Source: Aquanectria penicillioides (Eukaryota; Ascomycota; Sordariomycetes; Hypocreales; Nectriaceae). Taken from it: a stretch of 64,000 nt of DNA. Below are positions 22,800 through 36,830 of the stretch, in pieces (the first letter of the stretch is position 1; each line of letters opens with the position of its first letter). The notes beneath the pieces were generated by a model, which saw only the letters and a program-made list of their open reading frames with translations, had not been told where the DNA came from and did not search any database. The position numbers and the translations under genes were made by a program. The stretch is taken from the NCBI GenBank assembly GCA_003415625.1, contig PYIU01000007.1, positions 682,001 to 746,000 of the forward strand, given 5' to 3'.

Positions 22800-25189
22800 T
22801 TATACTAGTTGAATCCGTGAATCAACGAGCCGGCCTTTTTCCCGACTTTTAACATTCTCCATACCCTCTCGACTCATAAGTTCATGAATGTAACATTCTC
22901 CAACAAGTTGATATCCATCATTTCCTTGTGGCCGAATAACAAACGGGACTCCAACACCGTTGAATGTACACACTATATCACCACTTCTTGCAGCGTGAGG
23001 TGCGAACCCCCAAAATCCACGCTGTGTGATAAATCGTGACCGTCTAAAAGTGAAGGTAGCCACAGCATCTAGGCATCGATCGCCATTTCCCCCAAAGATA
23101 GTTCCCCCAAGCTTGACAGTGGAACATTTGTTGTTTCGTCCTCAATCGACCGAGCGCTAGCATGAAGTTGCTTTTTTATTTCACGCATCCATTGCAATGA
23201 CCACCATAGTCCACGTCTAAGCAGGCAGCGCGCATAATCTGCAACGTGTTGATCCACGTTCGACACTGGGAGTCCCGACCAGTCCTTGCCGCCAGTAACT
23301 GTCAACGCCAGCAACTTGAGGTCGTTCATGGTCACGTTCGTTAGGTCGGGCATGCTCTCTACAATTTTAGGGTGAGCTTGACCCAGCGTCCCGAGTTGAC
23401 CTTTGGTATCATCTCTACCTCTCCATACAAAATCGAAGCCGGCATCATCAACCCTTGTGATAATATCAATGGCAGTCCCAAACACCACCAATTTCGAATT
23501 TTCAAAACTTATTTGTTGTTGAGTGTGGATAGAAGGAGCAGTTGAGAGCGCAGTGCATGTATAAAGTAGATCTAATACTTCAGCATACGAGTTATGCCAC
23601 CGAGGAACCCACGAGGGACAATCCAAGACTAAATTCTTAGCATATTGCCCTCCTGGCATGCAGGCCTCAGCATCATGCATGTGGTGTACTTCAGTCAGAA
23701 CATCAAGAGAGTTTGATGTCTGCATGATGAGACATGCTACATTTTGGTGAACTTTTGAAGCGAGTTGAGTATAGTCTGGGACTATTTGGGAGCCTATGTT
23801 GTCAGCCGTTGGAACTCCAAGCAACGCATAAATTCTGTCATGTTCAACTTTGCATTGAAATCCGTGGCATAGTGATAACAGTTGGCGAAAGGTCGGCCTG
23901 ATGGCTTTGAAGCATCGCTGGGATAAAGAAACCCGATACATGAAGTAGGTATGTAGAATTCCCGGGCTAACCACTGGCCGTTTACCAAAGGTCCAATTTG
24001 GATGCCAACTTTGGGGGAATTTGCCATAATTTTCTCTCAGAACCCCAGCAGCGAGACCGACCCAGTCCCAAGATATCATATTGCTTCCCAATATAAGGAC
24101 CACAGATCTAGCGACGGAAACCTCTTGAATGGACCAGACATTGCTGAACCATGGGCTTTCGAACAGCTGCATTGCTGGTAGCCAGGCTTCTGATATTTTC
24201 GATGGCTGTAGCCTTAGAGATTGGTTAATCGTGTGTATGTTTGGTGAGGCATAACTGGAAAAGTCCGCTTCCTGAACTCGATCCTCCAAGGCGCTGCGTT
24301 TTCTCCAAGTGTTGACCACTTTGCAGATACAAGCCAGAACTGTAGCAGGATCTTGGTTCACTTCCGGCTGTAAAAGCACGAGCACCCTATGGGCATTCTC
24401 AAATATAGAAGCAGATAGCCGGGCATGATGGCTACGCTCTAAAATGTTGTCGGGGTCAACACACAATGAAGCTACCCAAACCAATCGAGACTTGTCCAAC
24501 AGTCGAAGAGTTTCAAGTGCTCGAGCAAGCTCTCGTTTGCAATTTACCTCTTCTTGATTACAGATTATTTTCTCGTGTTGCAGTTCCAAATTCTTGCCTT
24601 CCTCCAGGGATAGAGCTTCGTATCTGAACTTGCAGTCTGAAATTTTGGCCATGTGAAGGCGACACGTTATTGGTCCTTTGGATGATGGCAGAATTTCCAG
24701 GAATCTTGTGAAATTACCTGGTGGTAGGTGCTCGTATATGGAGTGATGGTTGGTTGACCATGGCTCGTGTCCTTTAACCCCGAACGTGCCGTTTGATTTG
24801 GCGATAGGTTGGATAGAATTATTAATAGAATGAGGCAACTCAAGGCGGTCATCCAGCTGGTGTAGGACCTTTTGGCGTCCATATTTGACAAGATCAAACT
24901 GGTGATTCGAAAGCTGCTCCTGATCGAGTACTGCAAAGGTTGAGAGAAGCCGCGAGCCCATGTTGCAGCCTTCTGCTTTGTAATAGTAATCTCGTGCTAT
25001 AAGTTTTGTGTCAGGCCAAGCAATGCACAGGTATAAATAAACTAAATCTGAACAATCAAGGAAGATCTTCATACCACTCCCCATAAAAATTCTAAGTTCT
25101 TCGTTATCATGTTCGTACCATGCGTCATAGGGATTCGGCAGAGGGCCATCTTCATCAGCATCCGTCGTGCTCTGCATCAGGCTAGACAT
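22800..25189 (-). CDS. Divergent HET-domain protein, frame-broken near 3' end
   Basis: Heterokaryon-incompatibility (HET, PF06985) type protein. The main open frame runs from ATG 25189 to TAG 23069 (706 residues). The HET core is recognisable but altered: FRYEALSLEEG (about 187-197) where most members have YxALSYxWG, then ALETLRLLDKSRLVWVASLC and DPDNILERS in place of the usual LWIDAxCINQxDxxERS. Mid-protein LFESPWFSNVWSIQEVSVAR matches the conserved R.WFxRxWxxQEV region. The conserved C-terminal block (GFWGFAPHAARSGD, then VPFVIRP and YQLVGECYIHELM) is in a different phase, 23063-22800. One base missing in either GGGGG run near 23079-23106 would join the two; a short intron of length 3n+2 is the alternative, but no good donor is seen. 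Founding members (het-e, het-6, tol) trigger vegetative incompatibility. This copy may be a functional relative, an assembly error or a young pseudogene. Confidence 0.75.
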
Positions 25190-27284
25190 CGTAGCTAAGT
25201 ATCTTGGGTGTAGCTACTTGATGCTCTACAGATGCTTCAGCCTTGCGTCAATCACACACACTACTAGGTCAGCGACGTTGATAGTATTCAGATTAAATAA
25301 TGATTTGTGATGGGGTGTGATGGCCTGGAGGGATGTGGTTGAAGTTGTCACAAGCCATGATTTAGGCAGCGTATGGTGTATTGATGCACAACAGGAGCCC
25401 CCTGAAACCAGTAAGCGGTGTGTGCGGGCAGAATGGCTATCCATTTGTCACTCAAACACATTGTTAGTGTAACCTCTAGCCTCACTAGCCCGGTACGGGT
25501 TCATTGACTCAAGCTTCTCTTTGTTAAAGAAATTTAGATTTAAATATAAAGAGATCAATTCGTCGAAAAGAAGTCTATAAGCGTATATCAATCTACCAAT
25601 CTACAGATATCTTGACCACATTATGTAATTATTATAACTAGATTCTTTCTACAAGTTATCACACAATTTTGACACTATCGGGGGGGTATACTTGGGTGCA
25701 TTCAGTTGCAGCAGCGAATGTGCAGATTCGATGCAACCTATACTAACTACAAAGAAGTATGCCAATTATAGAAAAATCAGGCCATACCGGTTTAATACCC
25801 TTGTTGTGTCATTGGTCAAACCCATATCCGTATTCAGCTATAGCCCAAGAGACGAAGGCTCCATGCCATGAAATGAGAGTCAACGACACTTATGGACGAC
25901 CTCCCACTAATAGATTGACTACAGAATGGTTCGATGCCTGCTCTCCAAAGCGGGGAGAAGCTGGACTACATCAGTAAAAAGGGTGTGCATCAGACTGCAT
26001 TACTGGTAAGTGCCCCATAACCGGAAATCACTAAATGGCTGCTTGTTGGGAGATTCCGCGACCAGCAGAAGCTAGCCAGCAAACCTTTCGTGCATAATGC
26101 AGCTATTTGCTATTAGAGTGAGAAGAAAGTGGCAAAGGTCAAGTTAAGTCGCGGGCATCAGCGCCGCCGGGATGAGCCAAGTCTGGATTATTTCCAAAGG
26201 CCGAGTCGGGTTAAAAAGAATTTTTATGCAAGCAAAAGAGTGGTTGGAGAGTTGGTGCTACGATATTTACGGATAGAATAGATTGCATTTATTTCCTCCT
26301 TAACCACCTACCGTCCCATGAAAAGTTCAAGAAATTGAAATCCTTTTCTGACACTAATTTTCTCGGAGTCCTTCCTTCTAGAAAACTTGCAGATTTAGGT
26401 GTGCTCGCTGTTGTCCTAAGTAAGGCCGGCAAGGTGCCAGCCCAGTTAGATCCACGATCGACATACATCAGGCTGGTTTAGGGCCTACTTGAGAGATTGT
26501 ACCTCTTTGGGCTTTTCTAATGTTTATTGGATTCCTCGCGCGCTGGTGCAAATTGCAAAATAATTGAGGTTAACCGTCGCCAGCCTACTCCAAAATAAAC
26601 TCGATGTCCTGGTAAGCTGTATCCTCAAAGATCTCATCATTGGGGTTCCTACTCGCAAGCAATGCCTATTTGAACTTCATTACTTCGAGTTCCATCATCA
26701 ATGAGCCACAGGTGTGCAAGTTGAAACAGGGTTATGCTCCTTTCATGGTACTAGAAGGCAGAACCTCTTCGTCACGTTCTATTGGGAATATAAGCAGTGA
26801 CCTAGGATATTTCACTAACAGACCCTATTTGTCATTTGACACCTTTTGTGTCTCAATTCGCAAGAGCTCGACGTTGAATCGGATTTTTAGAATCAACTTG
26901 GGAAATTTAAAGTAACCATAATAGTGAAGATGTACACTCAAATCCTTGGTATAGCTTTCTCCTTCGGTTAAAATTTTGACCGATTTGTCCTCATAGCGAA
27001 CTCGTGAAACAACAGGATCAGATTCACCTACATTGCTCTATTTTATTCTAGCTCAGGACTTAGAATAAAAAATGATTGCAGCAGTTTCACATTAGATGAA
27101 TATAAAACCCTTTCAAAAAAAAAAACGTGGAGCCGTGCCTGTGTATTGGGAATACACCCAAGCAACTTTCGTGGGGTGGGGTTCGAATCGACAAAAAGTT
27201 TTGCCTCCCAATATCAGTAATTAACGCGGTTGTTCCTCAAATCATCGTCATTCATTCTTGCTTCTTCAAAGAAAAAGAGCTGCA
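25190..27284. other. AT-rich divergent spacer, no gene seen
   Basis: About 2.1 kb between the divergent HET and dehydrogenase starts. Only frames under 92 codons occur, none with a motif. There is an AT-rich core around 25500-25680, a GGGGGGG run near 25681 and a poly-A run near 27114-27124. Nothing structural was recognised. Confidence 0.45.
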
Positions 27285-28508
27285 ATGAACCAATTGAAAC
27301 TAGTCGCACATCATCTACCACCGCTTCCAGGGCCAAGACTAACAACATTACGTATTGGAGCGCAAGTCTGTCGGGCTCACAACATGATGTCCCAAAAGCC
27401 CTTTATCCTCTTCTTTAGCCCAGTTCGGCACGCGAAACCATTCTTCGAAAGCCTCCAACAGGTAGCGAGGACTGAAGTGGTCACAAGTGGAACCAGGGAA
27501 GAGTTCTTTAGAGATGTGCAAGAAAAGTATAAGGATATTTCCGTGATATACAGGAACTCGGCTAGTGGAGCCGTAAGATTCTCTCCTTATCTGAATAGTT
27601 AACTCACTAAAACATCCCTCAGGTAGCGGGAAAGTTTGACAAGGATTTGATTCAGCATCTCCCGTCGAGTTGCAAGTATATTTGCCACAACGGCGCGGGT
27701 CCGTTACACTATGCTTAAGATCATGGCACGAGCCTAACTCAGCTAATTTCCATTTCCAATAGGGTATGATCAAATAGATATCGATGCATGTGCAAGTCGT
27801 GGCATTACGCTCACATATGCTCCTGATCCTGTCACTGAAGCGACAGCTGATCTGGCCATATGGCTATTGCTGGGTGCACTACGGCAGCTTAACCCGTCAC
27901 TGTCATCTCTAAGAGCCGGTAACTTTAAAAAGAGTATTGATTTTGGCCATGACCCTCAGGGCAAAGTTCTTGGCATCTTGGGGATGGGTCGCATCGGACG
28001 TGCCATTAAAAAGCGCGGCGACGGGTTTGGCCTCATCACGCGCTATCACAACCGCCGGCCCTTGTCCAGTGAAGAGGCGGCCGGAGCCCAGTATGTGTCT
28101 TTTAAAGAGCTTTTAGCCGAAAGCGACATTATCAGCATTAATGTTCCCCTAAACGCATCGACGAAGCATTTAATTGGAGCAGAGGAGATCTCCATGATGA
28201 AGGACGGCGTCGTCATTGTGAATACAGCCCGAGGGGCGATAATTGATGAAGCCGCCATGGCAGAGGCATTAGATAACGGTAAAATAGCATCTGTGGGGCT
28301 AGACGTTTACGAACGCGAGCCCCTGATAGATGAACGCCTTGTCAAGAACCCGCGCGCTCTTTTGGTACCGCATCTAGGAACACACACGACAGAGACGTTG
28401 GCAAAGATGGAGACTTGGGCAATGGAAAATGCTAGAAGGGCCGTTTTGGGGGAGCCATTATTGTCTCCTATCCCAGAGCATGTTCATCTTCAAACAGGGA
28501 ATTCGTAG
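27285..28508 (+). CDS. D-isomer-specific 2-hydroxyacid dehydrogenase
   Basis: NAD(P)-dependent oxidoreductase that interconverts a 2-keto acid and the D-2-hydroxy acid; glyoxylate/hydroxypyruvate reductase is the likeliest subfamily, though the substrate is not fixed by sequence. Three exons: 27285-27572, 27623-27698 and 27763-28508, 369 residues. The substrate domain includes HNGAGYDQIDI across intron 2. The Rossmann motif GMGRIG is at 195-200 and the catalytic triad is Arg278 (NTARGAI), Glu307 (YEREP) and His325 (VPHLGTH). The first ATG (27285) adds a 33-residue basic, acid-free extension with the look of a mitochondrial presequence; the ATGs at 27384 and 27387 would begin at MSQKPFILF, where family similarity starts, and give a cytosolic form. 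It stands alone in an AT-rich stretch, with no linked pathway gene. Confidence 0.92.
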
Positions 28509-29870
28509 TGCCTGAGTAGCTGACAGACCGCACACAAGACAAGATAGCATTCAACCATCGTCAACACTCATTTAGATTCATCCTCGTGATGAGGGTATGC
28601 GACGACGCATCGCTAGGTATAGTTAACTCATTATCGAGTCAAATTGAGCACCCCCTTGAAATACTCATGGCATTTGCATTTGGAGGTTTGTCCAAGGAAC
28701 CGCATGTTGAAAGACCTCGCGAGGAATCCGGCTTCCAAGAGCTTGACGCAATAGTGACGTAATACAACCATTCATTAAGGAGACGAGACTTTCGTCCTTA
28801 AGTTGAGTTATTTTACGGTGACAAATTAGAAGTGAATTGAAACAAAGACTTTATAATTAGACGCCTATTTAGAGCAGACATCAAGAATGAGATCTACCTG
28901 CATTATGAAGGCATCGGTCTACGTGGATCTAGGTGGTCTATCCCTATCCCAAGTGCGAGACATTTTTTATTCATTTTCCATAACATTGGCGGTGAAATGT
29001 AGTTATGTGCTCGAGGAATGCGGATATGAATGAGTCCATGTGTGGGTATGAAGATCATCAGCAGTGGCACCTGAGGCTCGGCTCTTTTCTGTCTCCCATG
29101 GCACCCTCCGAAACTTATCTCTCGTCTCCGGTTTGTTTTGAGATTTCTTTTTTGGTTTAGTTCTGGAGATGAATTAGGAGCTGAGAAAGGATGGCATGGT
29201 GCAGATTCTGAGGTACGTTTTAGTCAACTCACGACGCTTATCGTGGCTTGCTTGGTTTCAATTGTACATGAGAATCTGCCTCGCACCTTGTTCAATTCCG
29301 CCAGCGAGCTGAGTAGGAAACTCAGATATCAATTGGCAAACTTGTAACAAATTTTACCCCGTTTCCGGTGTTCAATTTGGGTTAGTGTTCTAGATTTGGG
29401 GGAATGGTGCCTAATCCACGTCGATCAGGGGGACGAAGATCATGATGTGAAACAATATCTTGAAATGACAGTGATGAAACTACTCTGGACCGAGCCTATA
29501 TTTTGTTTCTTTTGATGAAGAATTATTGGAATATGTTGTGGCAAATCCTCCACGTCCATGATTAGCTCTCAGATTTTAGTGTCATGCATAACTCAATATC
29601 CAAATCTTGTCATTGACGATGTGGCAGCCAACTCGTGCACAATTTTAGGACGAGAAATTACAATTGGGGTTTTGAATAAATTAAAACCTGTTAATATTCT
29701 ACGACCACTAACAGGCATTTGCATCTACAAATGGTGGAAGGTGTTGAGAAGCACTGGACTGTAGACCCTACCCTACAGCAATCGACCCCTCCTGACCCAG
29801 GGAACTTGATAAAGCCAGACCGCCTCTCCGTAATTGTCCAACAAAGGCAATTCAGCAAAATCCACAGGAC

Positions 29871-29912
29871 CAACAACAACAACAACAACAATAACAACAA
29901 CAACAACAACAC
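29871..29912. repeat. (CAA)n microsatellite
   Basis: About fourteen CAA/AAC triplets with one interruption (AATAAC) near 29890. It reads as poly-Asn on plus and poly-Leu on minus; neither frame belongs to a gene. Intergenic. Confidence 0.9.
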
Positions 29913-32900
29913 GGCGAGAGTCTCACTAGGTGATTATACTGAGCCGAAAGTAAGGGATGATGGCGAAGACAAGGGCGCGAGGGTGTGACCCCGGTCTTCA
30001 AGGGGAGCCCCACGGTTCCTGAAGCATCCTGAAGCTGAAGCTAGGGGGCGCTCGAGTTACAGATTAACAGGCGGATAGCCAAGATCGTCCCACGTGCTAG
30101 CCTGCTCGCAGTCTGGTGTTCTCGATCCTGCACCGTTGCTACATAGATGCGATGTAGTAGATCGACAGCGAGGGGTAGACTGTGCGCAGGCCTCTAATGT
30201 CGGATGCAAGGGATGTCTGTTTAAGATCCAGGTGGTATAAGAGGCGCTCCCTACAGAACGTCTTATCGATCTGCAACCTATTTAGGCGCACACTTATCGC
30301 GCCTTACACATGTCATCGCATGGCCACCGTTGGGCCATGTTTACTTTGACGACGCCTGACGACACCTGACGACCCCCTCGTAAATATTTGGGATGAGGGA
30401 TTGGGCCACAGAGCATGTTGAAGTTCTCGGTGATTTGCGCTCGTTGTCACGTCTGTAGATAGGCAGCGACTCCTGAAAGGCAGACCTAGAATCAGCTAGA
30501 GCTAGTGCAGAGGCAGAGCCAAAGCGGTGCGTATGCGGCCACACGTTTGTCTAGACTGCGCCGTGGCTGGGCCGCGCAGCGAACTGCCGACTGCCAGGGC
30601 ATCGTGATTGAGCACGCTGTTATGCCGCGGCCCAATCCTCGTCCTCTCTCCCCGTGGTCAATCATCCCGACATTGGACAAGCTAAGCGAGCGCGGAAAAT
30701 ACTAAACCATCATCAACAGAAAATGAAGGAGAAAAATAAATAAATAAACAAAACCAAGGAAAAAAGCCTGGACGGTCTCGGCCGTGGTGCGCTGCGCTTC
30801 GTTGTCTCATTCTCCCTTCCCGCCTAGTCTCGCGTCATGGCGGCTGCCATCGAGTCGCCTCAAAGATACTCCATACACAGCGGAAAGCGCCTCGCGCGCA
30901 GCCCTCCCAACGTTAGCAGGCGGGTGCTTGACTGAGGGCTGAAGACGAACAAGAAAAAAAAAGGCCTCAAACAGGGACACCGGGACGCATGGACGGCGGC
31001 ATCGCCGTCGTCATCGCCTTCATTCCCAGCACGTACAAGCTCGGTGGATGAAGCAAGTTGGCGCGACATGGTGATGCCCCCGTCGCCTGCAAGTCGGTCC
31101 TCTCTCATAGACACGTCAACGCCTCTTTTTCAGCGCCTCGACTGTGCACTGGGCTGAAACGCCGCGACCGGGCCAATTCCCAGTCCATCTGACGAGTACT
31201 GTTAGCCGGGAGAGAGGAGAGAGAGAGGGGCTACTATGTGGAAGCTTGCCGTGTACTACGATACATGTCTCGTAGGACTTTCAGCTAATTAACAAGCTTG
31301 CGCTGCGCGTTGCCTTGCGGTCTGGAGACCGCCATTCATCCAGTTGGCCTCCGACTGGCTGGGCGTGCTCCCTGTGTGCTCCGTCGTCCCATGCAGCAGC
31401 GATCTGCCACGGCGCCGCACGGCCGGGAACGGGAACCGTGGCGGGCTAGAGCCCAACACCGAGAAATCTAGAGCTAGGATGAGAAATTCCGTCTCGGGTG
31501 CGAGCGAGGTCCTTGGGCTGAAGTTTGTGACAGACGGCGCCAGGCCCCAGCCTGGAGCTAACCCCAGAGCTGGCAGCTTTGGCCAGACAGCTCGACGCCG
31601 TCCTCTCTGTAAGTCGGTCTTCGGGATCTAACGAGGCCGGTAGGGGAGGCGACGCGCTTGAAACGCGCTCTTCCCTAGTGTATGTTTTGTTGTTTTTTTC
31701 GTTTAAACAAACAACCCGCGAACCCGCCATGGCGACAGTCTCCGGCAATGAACGACAGTCATGATCAAAGGCCCACGTTTGATGTCCAGCTCCGGGCCCG
31801 GAGCCATGGAACCAAGAATCAGTCTGTCATGGCGGCTCCACTACCGAGATTGGGTCCCCATCCGAACCCCAGAGCAGGATGGACACAGACGGGCAGGGGT
31901 GCGAAGCTGACAAAAGAGAAAAAGATGTCGAGACTGCAAGGAACAAGACAGAACCGGGCCAGGAAGCTAGCTACAGTAGCTTTCGCGGAGGCTTTTTGGG
32001 GCGAGACGCTGTGTAAGACAGGTTTTGTCGTGGATGCTCTAGCATTGCATCATCGTGGCTGGCCGGGTCTGATCTGTCGGGTTTGTCCCATCAGATGGAT
32101 GTGAAAACTAGTATTATCGTCCCAGAAAGGCATCTTGTTGTGTTTGTCACGCCGTCAACGCCGTCACTGGCCCAACAGCAAGGCCCAATCAACAGCTCTC
32201 TTGGAGGGGGAGCGCCCCAGACTTTAGCAATTCAGATAGAGTATGGAGTCCAGAAGTAGGGAACATGACTAGGTCTGGAGCGAGGCGGCCTGCCATTTCA
32301 TGGGGCGGGCCAACATGCTCCCGGCTGTCGGTCTCGGTGTGACTGGATCGCCAATCTACGAATATGCAACTGCATATTGCATGCATGGTCAGCCGTCATT
32401 TCCAGGCCATGGCATCCCACCGGGGGCCGGCTCGATTCCTTCGGCTCTCGCAAGGATCAGCGTAAAACCGCTCGAAATGTGCATTTCATCAAAGACATAC
32501 GACGAGCACCGGTTACACGGTAAGTGCTGTAAGGTAAGCACAGGCGCTCGCGAGGAGCTCCGCTGGGCCAGGGAACGAATTTCTCGGTCGTAAGGCGGGC
32601 ATTGGGATTGTGGTGCCCATGCACCATGCTCGTGCTCATGATGATCATGATCATGCCCATGGCATAGGGCCTGTAAAGGGGAACAGATCACACGCAATGC
32701 GCACGCACCTCTAGGACCTTGCAGCCTCGGAAAATGAGTCGGAAATTCCAGAAGCAATGTTTGCTGGCTTTGTTTCCTCGCCTTTGCGCAGAGCGAAATT
32801 TGATGCCAGCAGCGACGGCGTCTGAGTGGTTACCCAGCGCGCCCCGGTCACCGGCGGGAGAGAGTCGGGGGCAGGGATTCGCAGCGCGTGCTCATGGGCT

Positions 32901-35900
32901 GGGATGTTGAGAGATGATCAGAGTCAGAAATGCGGGATGGAGTTTTGGCCTTGGATGGAGCCTTGACGGGGAGCCTTGGACGTTCTGGGCCTGGGCCCTG
33001 GGTCTAGGGCCATCTCCCACCCACCCATGAGCACCACCTCCAGAGCTCCCAAAAAGCCACCTGCAAGTTTCCATGAGGGCCGACTGGTGGTGGCGCCCCC
33101 GGCCGGCGAGACCTTTTAGGCTTGGGCCTTGGTGAATGTGGGGGTGCTCTCATTTTGTTTGGACCCTGAATGGCTTCTCGCAAGTCAAACATTGTTTGAT
33201 ATGGTATTCTGTAGGCCACGCGGTGGAGAGTGGGCGCGAAAAAGAAATGGAGAGGAGGAAAAAAACTTGACTTTTCTCCTCGCAGCTACATAATCCTCTC
33301 TCAACACGACGAACCGCCATGGATGTGGAACGTGCTCACGTGGCCGCCTTTGTGTGGCAGCCATTATCCCTGTCCGACGAGGACCGAAGACCAAACGAAA
33401 GGAAACAAAAAAATAATAATAATCGAGATGGCTGGAGCTTGAAGGAAGGATAATCCCTCCTTGCTGACCAAACCCTCCACACTGGAAACTCGGAGGAAAC
33501 AAAAAATATCCCGAGAGCTGCGAACCCGCAACTGAGACCCGAGCATTGCGGCCTGGGGACTCTGTGCTTCCGATATATTGTTAGGTTGATCCTCCCACAC
33601 CATTTGCCAGCACTGAAGGAAGCTAGCTGGGTAGAACCTGCTGGCGAACTCCGGACCGTTCCTACCCACCTATACTATGGATCGTGTAATATGTTGAAGA
33701 AAATAAGGACTAAAAGAAAAAAAGAGGATATTATATCAAAAAAGCAATGCATAGGACTAGACTGGAAGAACTCAACAAATGAAAACCGGGGAACATCATG
33801 CTGGTCCAGAGTGCAAACAGACAGGGCGGAAATGATGCACCGTCCCTCATCGGAGCAACGCTGATGCACATGCACTTCGGAGTTGCACAGGTCATGATAG
33901 TCGGCCGGTCGGATCGGGGGAAAAGAGGGCGGCTTGACCAAGGCCAAGCCTCCCAATTTGTTTGGCGTCGTTTTCGGGACTTTAGCCTGACAAGGCAGAA
34001 GAGCATTTGTCTTCGGGTGATTTATCCTCGCCCTGCGCTGCGCCTGCGAAAGTGTGTGTGCCGTTGGTGCCGCGTACCTGCATGGTGCATGCTGCACACA
34101 GTCGATGGCGAGCCCAAAGTTACATGAGACGGCGCGGCTCATGCTCCACTGGAGTGTGTGCGTGCTCCTGGCGATGGCAATACAACCCCAAAACGTGTAG
34201 CCAGCACTCTAGCAATCCTCAACGACAGCTGTAATCTTAAATCACATGTTGCTGACAACACACGTATTGTGCGTGTGTTTTCGCCCCAACGTCTGGACAC
34301 GTGCGGGACCATCGATACAGCCTCCGGAGAAACAAGGCACGGAGTTGCAGGCCAAGCGAGCGCGGGGATGAGAAAGCAACGCACAGTTCCCGGGAGTTTG
34401 GGGCCGCCCATCAACCCACGATTGACAAGATGGAATGAGCAAATGGTGCGAAAATGGGGTGAAAAGCGCAGGCCAGCCGTGCTGCCATTGGCCACAAGCC
34501 GATGCAAGTTTTTCTGCTATGCTCTGTGCGAAGTAGTCTGCTTTGCAGGCTCGTCCTGCTTCCCTTTTTCTCCCCATCCCCTGTAAGAGCCTATGCTTTC
34601 TGCTCTCGCTTGGCTTGACCCCCCAGCGCGCTAAGAGCAAAAGAGGCGCTAGCTTGGGCGCCAGGCCTTGCCTGTTTAGGCATGGACTCAGGCACCGGAC
34701 CCGCGGCGCCGCTGGGCGGGAGGACGCTAATCTGGGCCAAAACATGCGTGCGCCTTGTCACTGTGCCTTGCGGACGCTGGGAGCGGAAAAAAGCCACCGT
34801 CCTTCCAGTGGGTTCCAGCGGAGGAAGCCCTGGGGGCCTCCAGTGGACTGCGGACTTCCAGTGGGTTGCAGCGGGCGGTAGTGCGCAGTGGGTACCTATC
34901 CACGAGAGTGTCAGGCCCAACACGAGGGCGCAATTGCTTGTCGCCTTCATCGTCCATCAGGCTCGTAGTCCCTAGTCGCCATGCCCTACAGAGAAGGAGG
35001 GCTGTCCAGGCCGTCACCGGCTATTGCAGTTCTTGGTTTAGGGGCGTTCAGTTTAATGTCGTTATGCTCGTTGGCTTTTCCTTAACCTGCTTGGTCGGCT
35101 GGGGTTTTCCGTTTTGCTTGCCTGCTATAGGTGGCTTGCTTTGGAGTGAGGGGATTCTTATGTTATGGATACTGATCATCATCACCATCATCGTCATACA
35201 TACATTCATTGATCATCCTGTCCTGTCAGTCTTCTGTCACATTTTCGCTTTACCCGCCTCTGTTTTCTCTCCCCATGTCCGCCTGTGTGAGCTGTTGTAT
35301 ACGACCCCCCAGCAAAAGGTCTGGCCTGCCAGCCTACCAGCCTGCCTAAACCAAAGACTTGACCCCAGAGGCACATGCTATTCGCTCGATTTTCGGTTCG
35401 GGACCAACACTGTATGTACCGTGCGTGCACCTCATGCACATGCAAGCGCATAATGTGCCAGGGCTCCGAGGGGGACACTCACCCAGCTCGGTCCCTGCCA
35501 GAACCAAGCCAAACAAACAGCGTACTATGTCACAGCGCGGCGCTTGCAAATCTCTTTTTCTTTTTCATGTGAGGGAGGGGAAAGCAAACAAGAGAAGAAA
35601 AAAAAAAGACGGCGTGAGGAGGGGAGGGGCGGGCCTACTAATCTCAATTACATCTGCAAGGTACCCGCAGCTGAAAACCAAGTGCGGGTTTGTATGTGAG
35701 CGTGGGCAGTTTTTGCAGCTTAGTATGCTTTTTCGCTAAATAGGTGGGCAACGATGGTACATGTAAAGTGAGGTCTGGAATTGCATGGTGTTGATGGCGT
35801 CAAGAGAGACGCAAGAACGTGCGGGAGTGGTGGAAGTTTCTGTGGTTTCCCCCCCAATTGCTTCTCTCTTTTCTTTTTCTTCAGTTCGTTCTTACCGTTC

Positions 35901-36830
35901 CTGCTCTTATCGTAATTTCAGAGGCTTGGATCTTGGAGGTGGCTTCTCTCAACCCACACCTTTTGACTGATACATACACGCGCGTGACGCACACTGTCTT
36001 GCCATTGTTTGCGCTTCACTTGCACGACCGGCTCAATCGTCCCTTTTGTCTTGTCTGGGAGGCTTCGTTTTGCCTTCCACCAGACCAAGACCCTCTCTCA
36101 CACGCCCCCCTCTACCTGATCACACTCGCGTCCACTCATTGCCCTGATATTTGACAAAGCCCGGACAGAGTCCCGTTCGACTGCCCCTTGACAGATACCT
36201 CGTGTACTTCCCTTCCCACTCCAGTGCAGCTGCATGTCCTCGGCGGCGGCCCAGAGCAACTGCAACTGCAACGGCACCGGCGCGAGCAACAGTAACAGTC
36301 GCAGCAAACGGCTGCATTTCTTACGCTGCACTCCACAAAAAGGACGTCACCCATGAGAAACCCGACGACATTCGATCATCATAGGGCATAGGCATCATCA
36401 ATCGCTGTCCCCAACGCCTCGGCTCCCCAGTTGGCCCGTCTGATTCTTCCTTCCCCAAATCGACCCTGGCCCTCTGCCATCCCCCACCCGCCGCCACACC
36501 TTGCTCGCTGGGTCGACTGACCTGACTCGATTCATAACCGCCCCTCAAAACAGACGACTTGAATTTCGCTCGCCACACCAGGTACGCTACATTAGACTTG
36601 GGGTTGGCTTCTGACCCCCCCGCCAATAAACGGCACACTTTTGACTCTGGGCGCCTTTTTGCACGTCTACTGTCCCTGCGTGGTCTCATTCGAGGAGGTA
36701 TTATCCAGCCGACGAGGGAAAAAAACGAGAGAGCACCCACCGACCAAACGGAATACAGGCCGCTGGCTCACCACACTGTCAATCACTCCCACACTCACCC
36801 ACACACGCGCTTTGGCTTCTGAGCTTGGGG

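Noticed and set aside
34755..35453. 232-codon plus-strand open frame with hydrophobic stretch
   Set aside because: Hydrophobic residues come from T-rich DNA (ILIIITIIVI); no family resemblance and overlapping frames in all phases.
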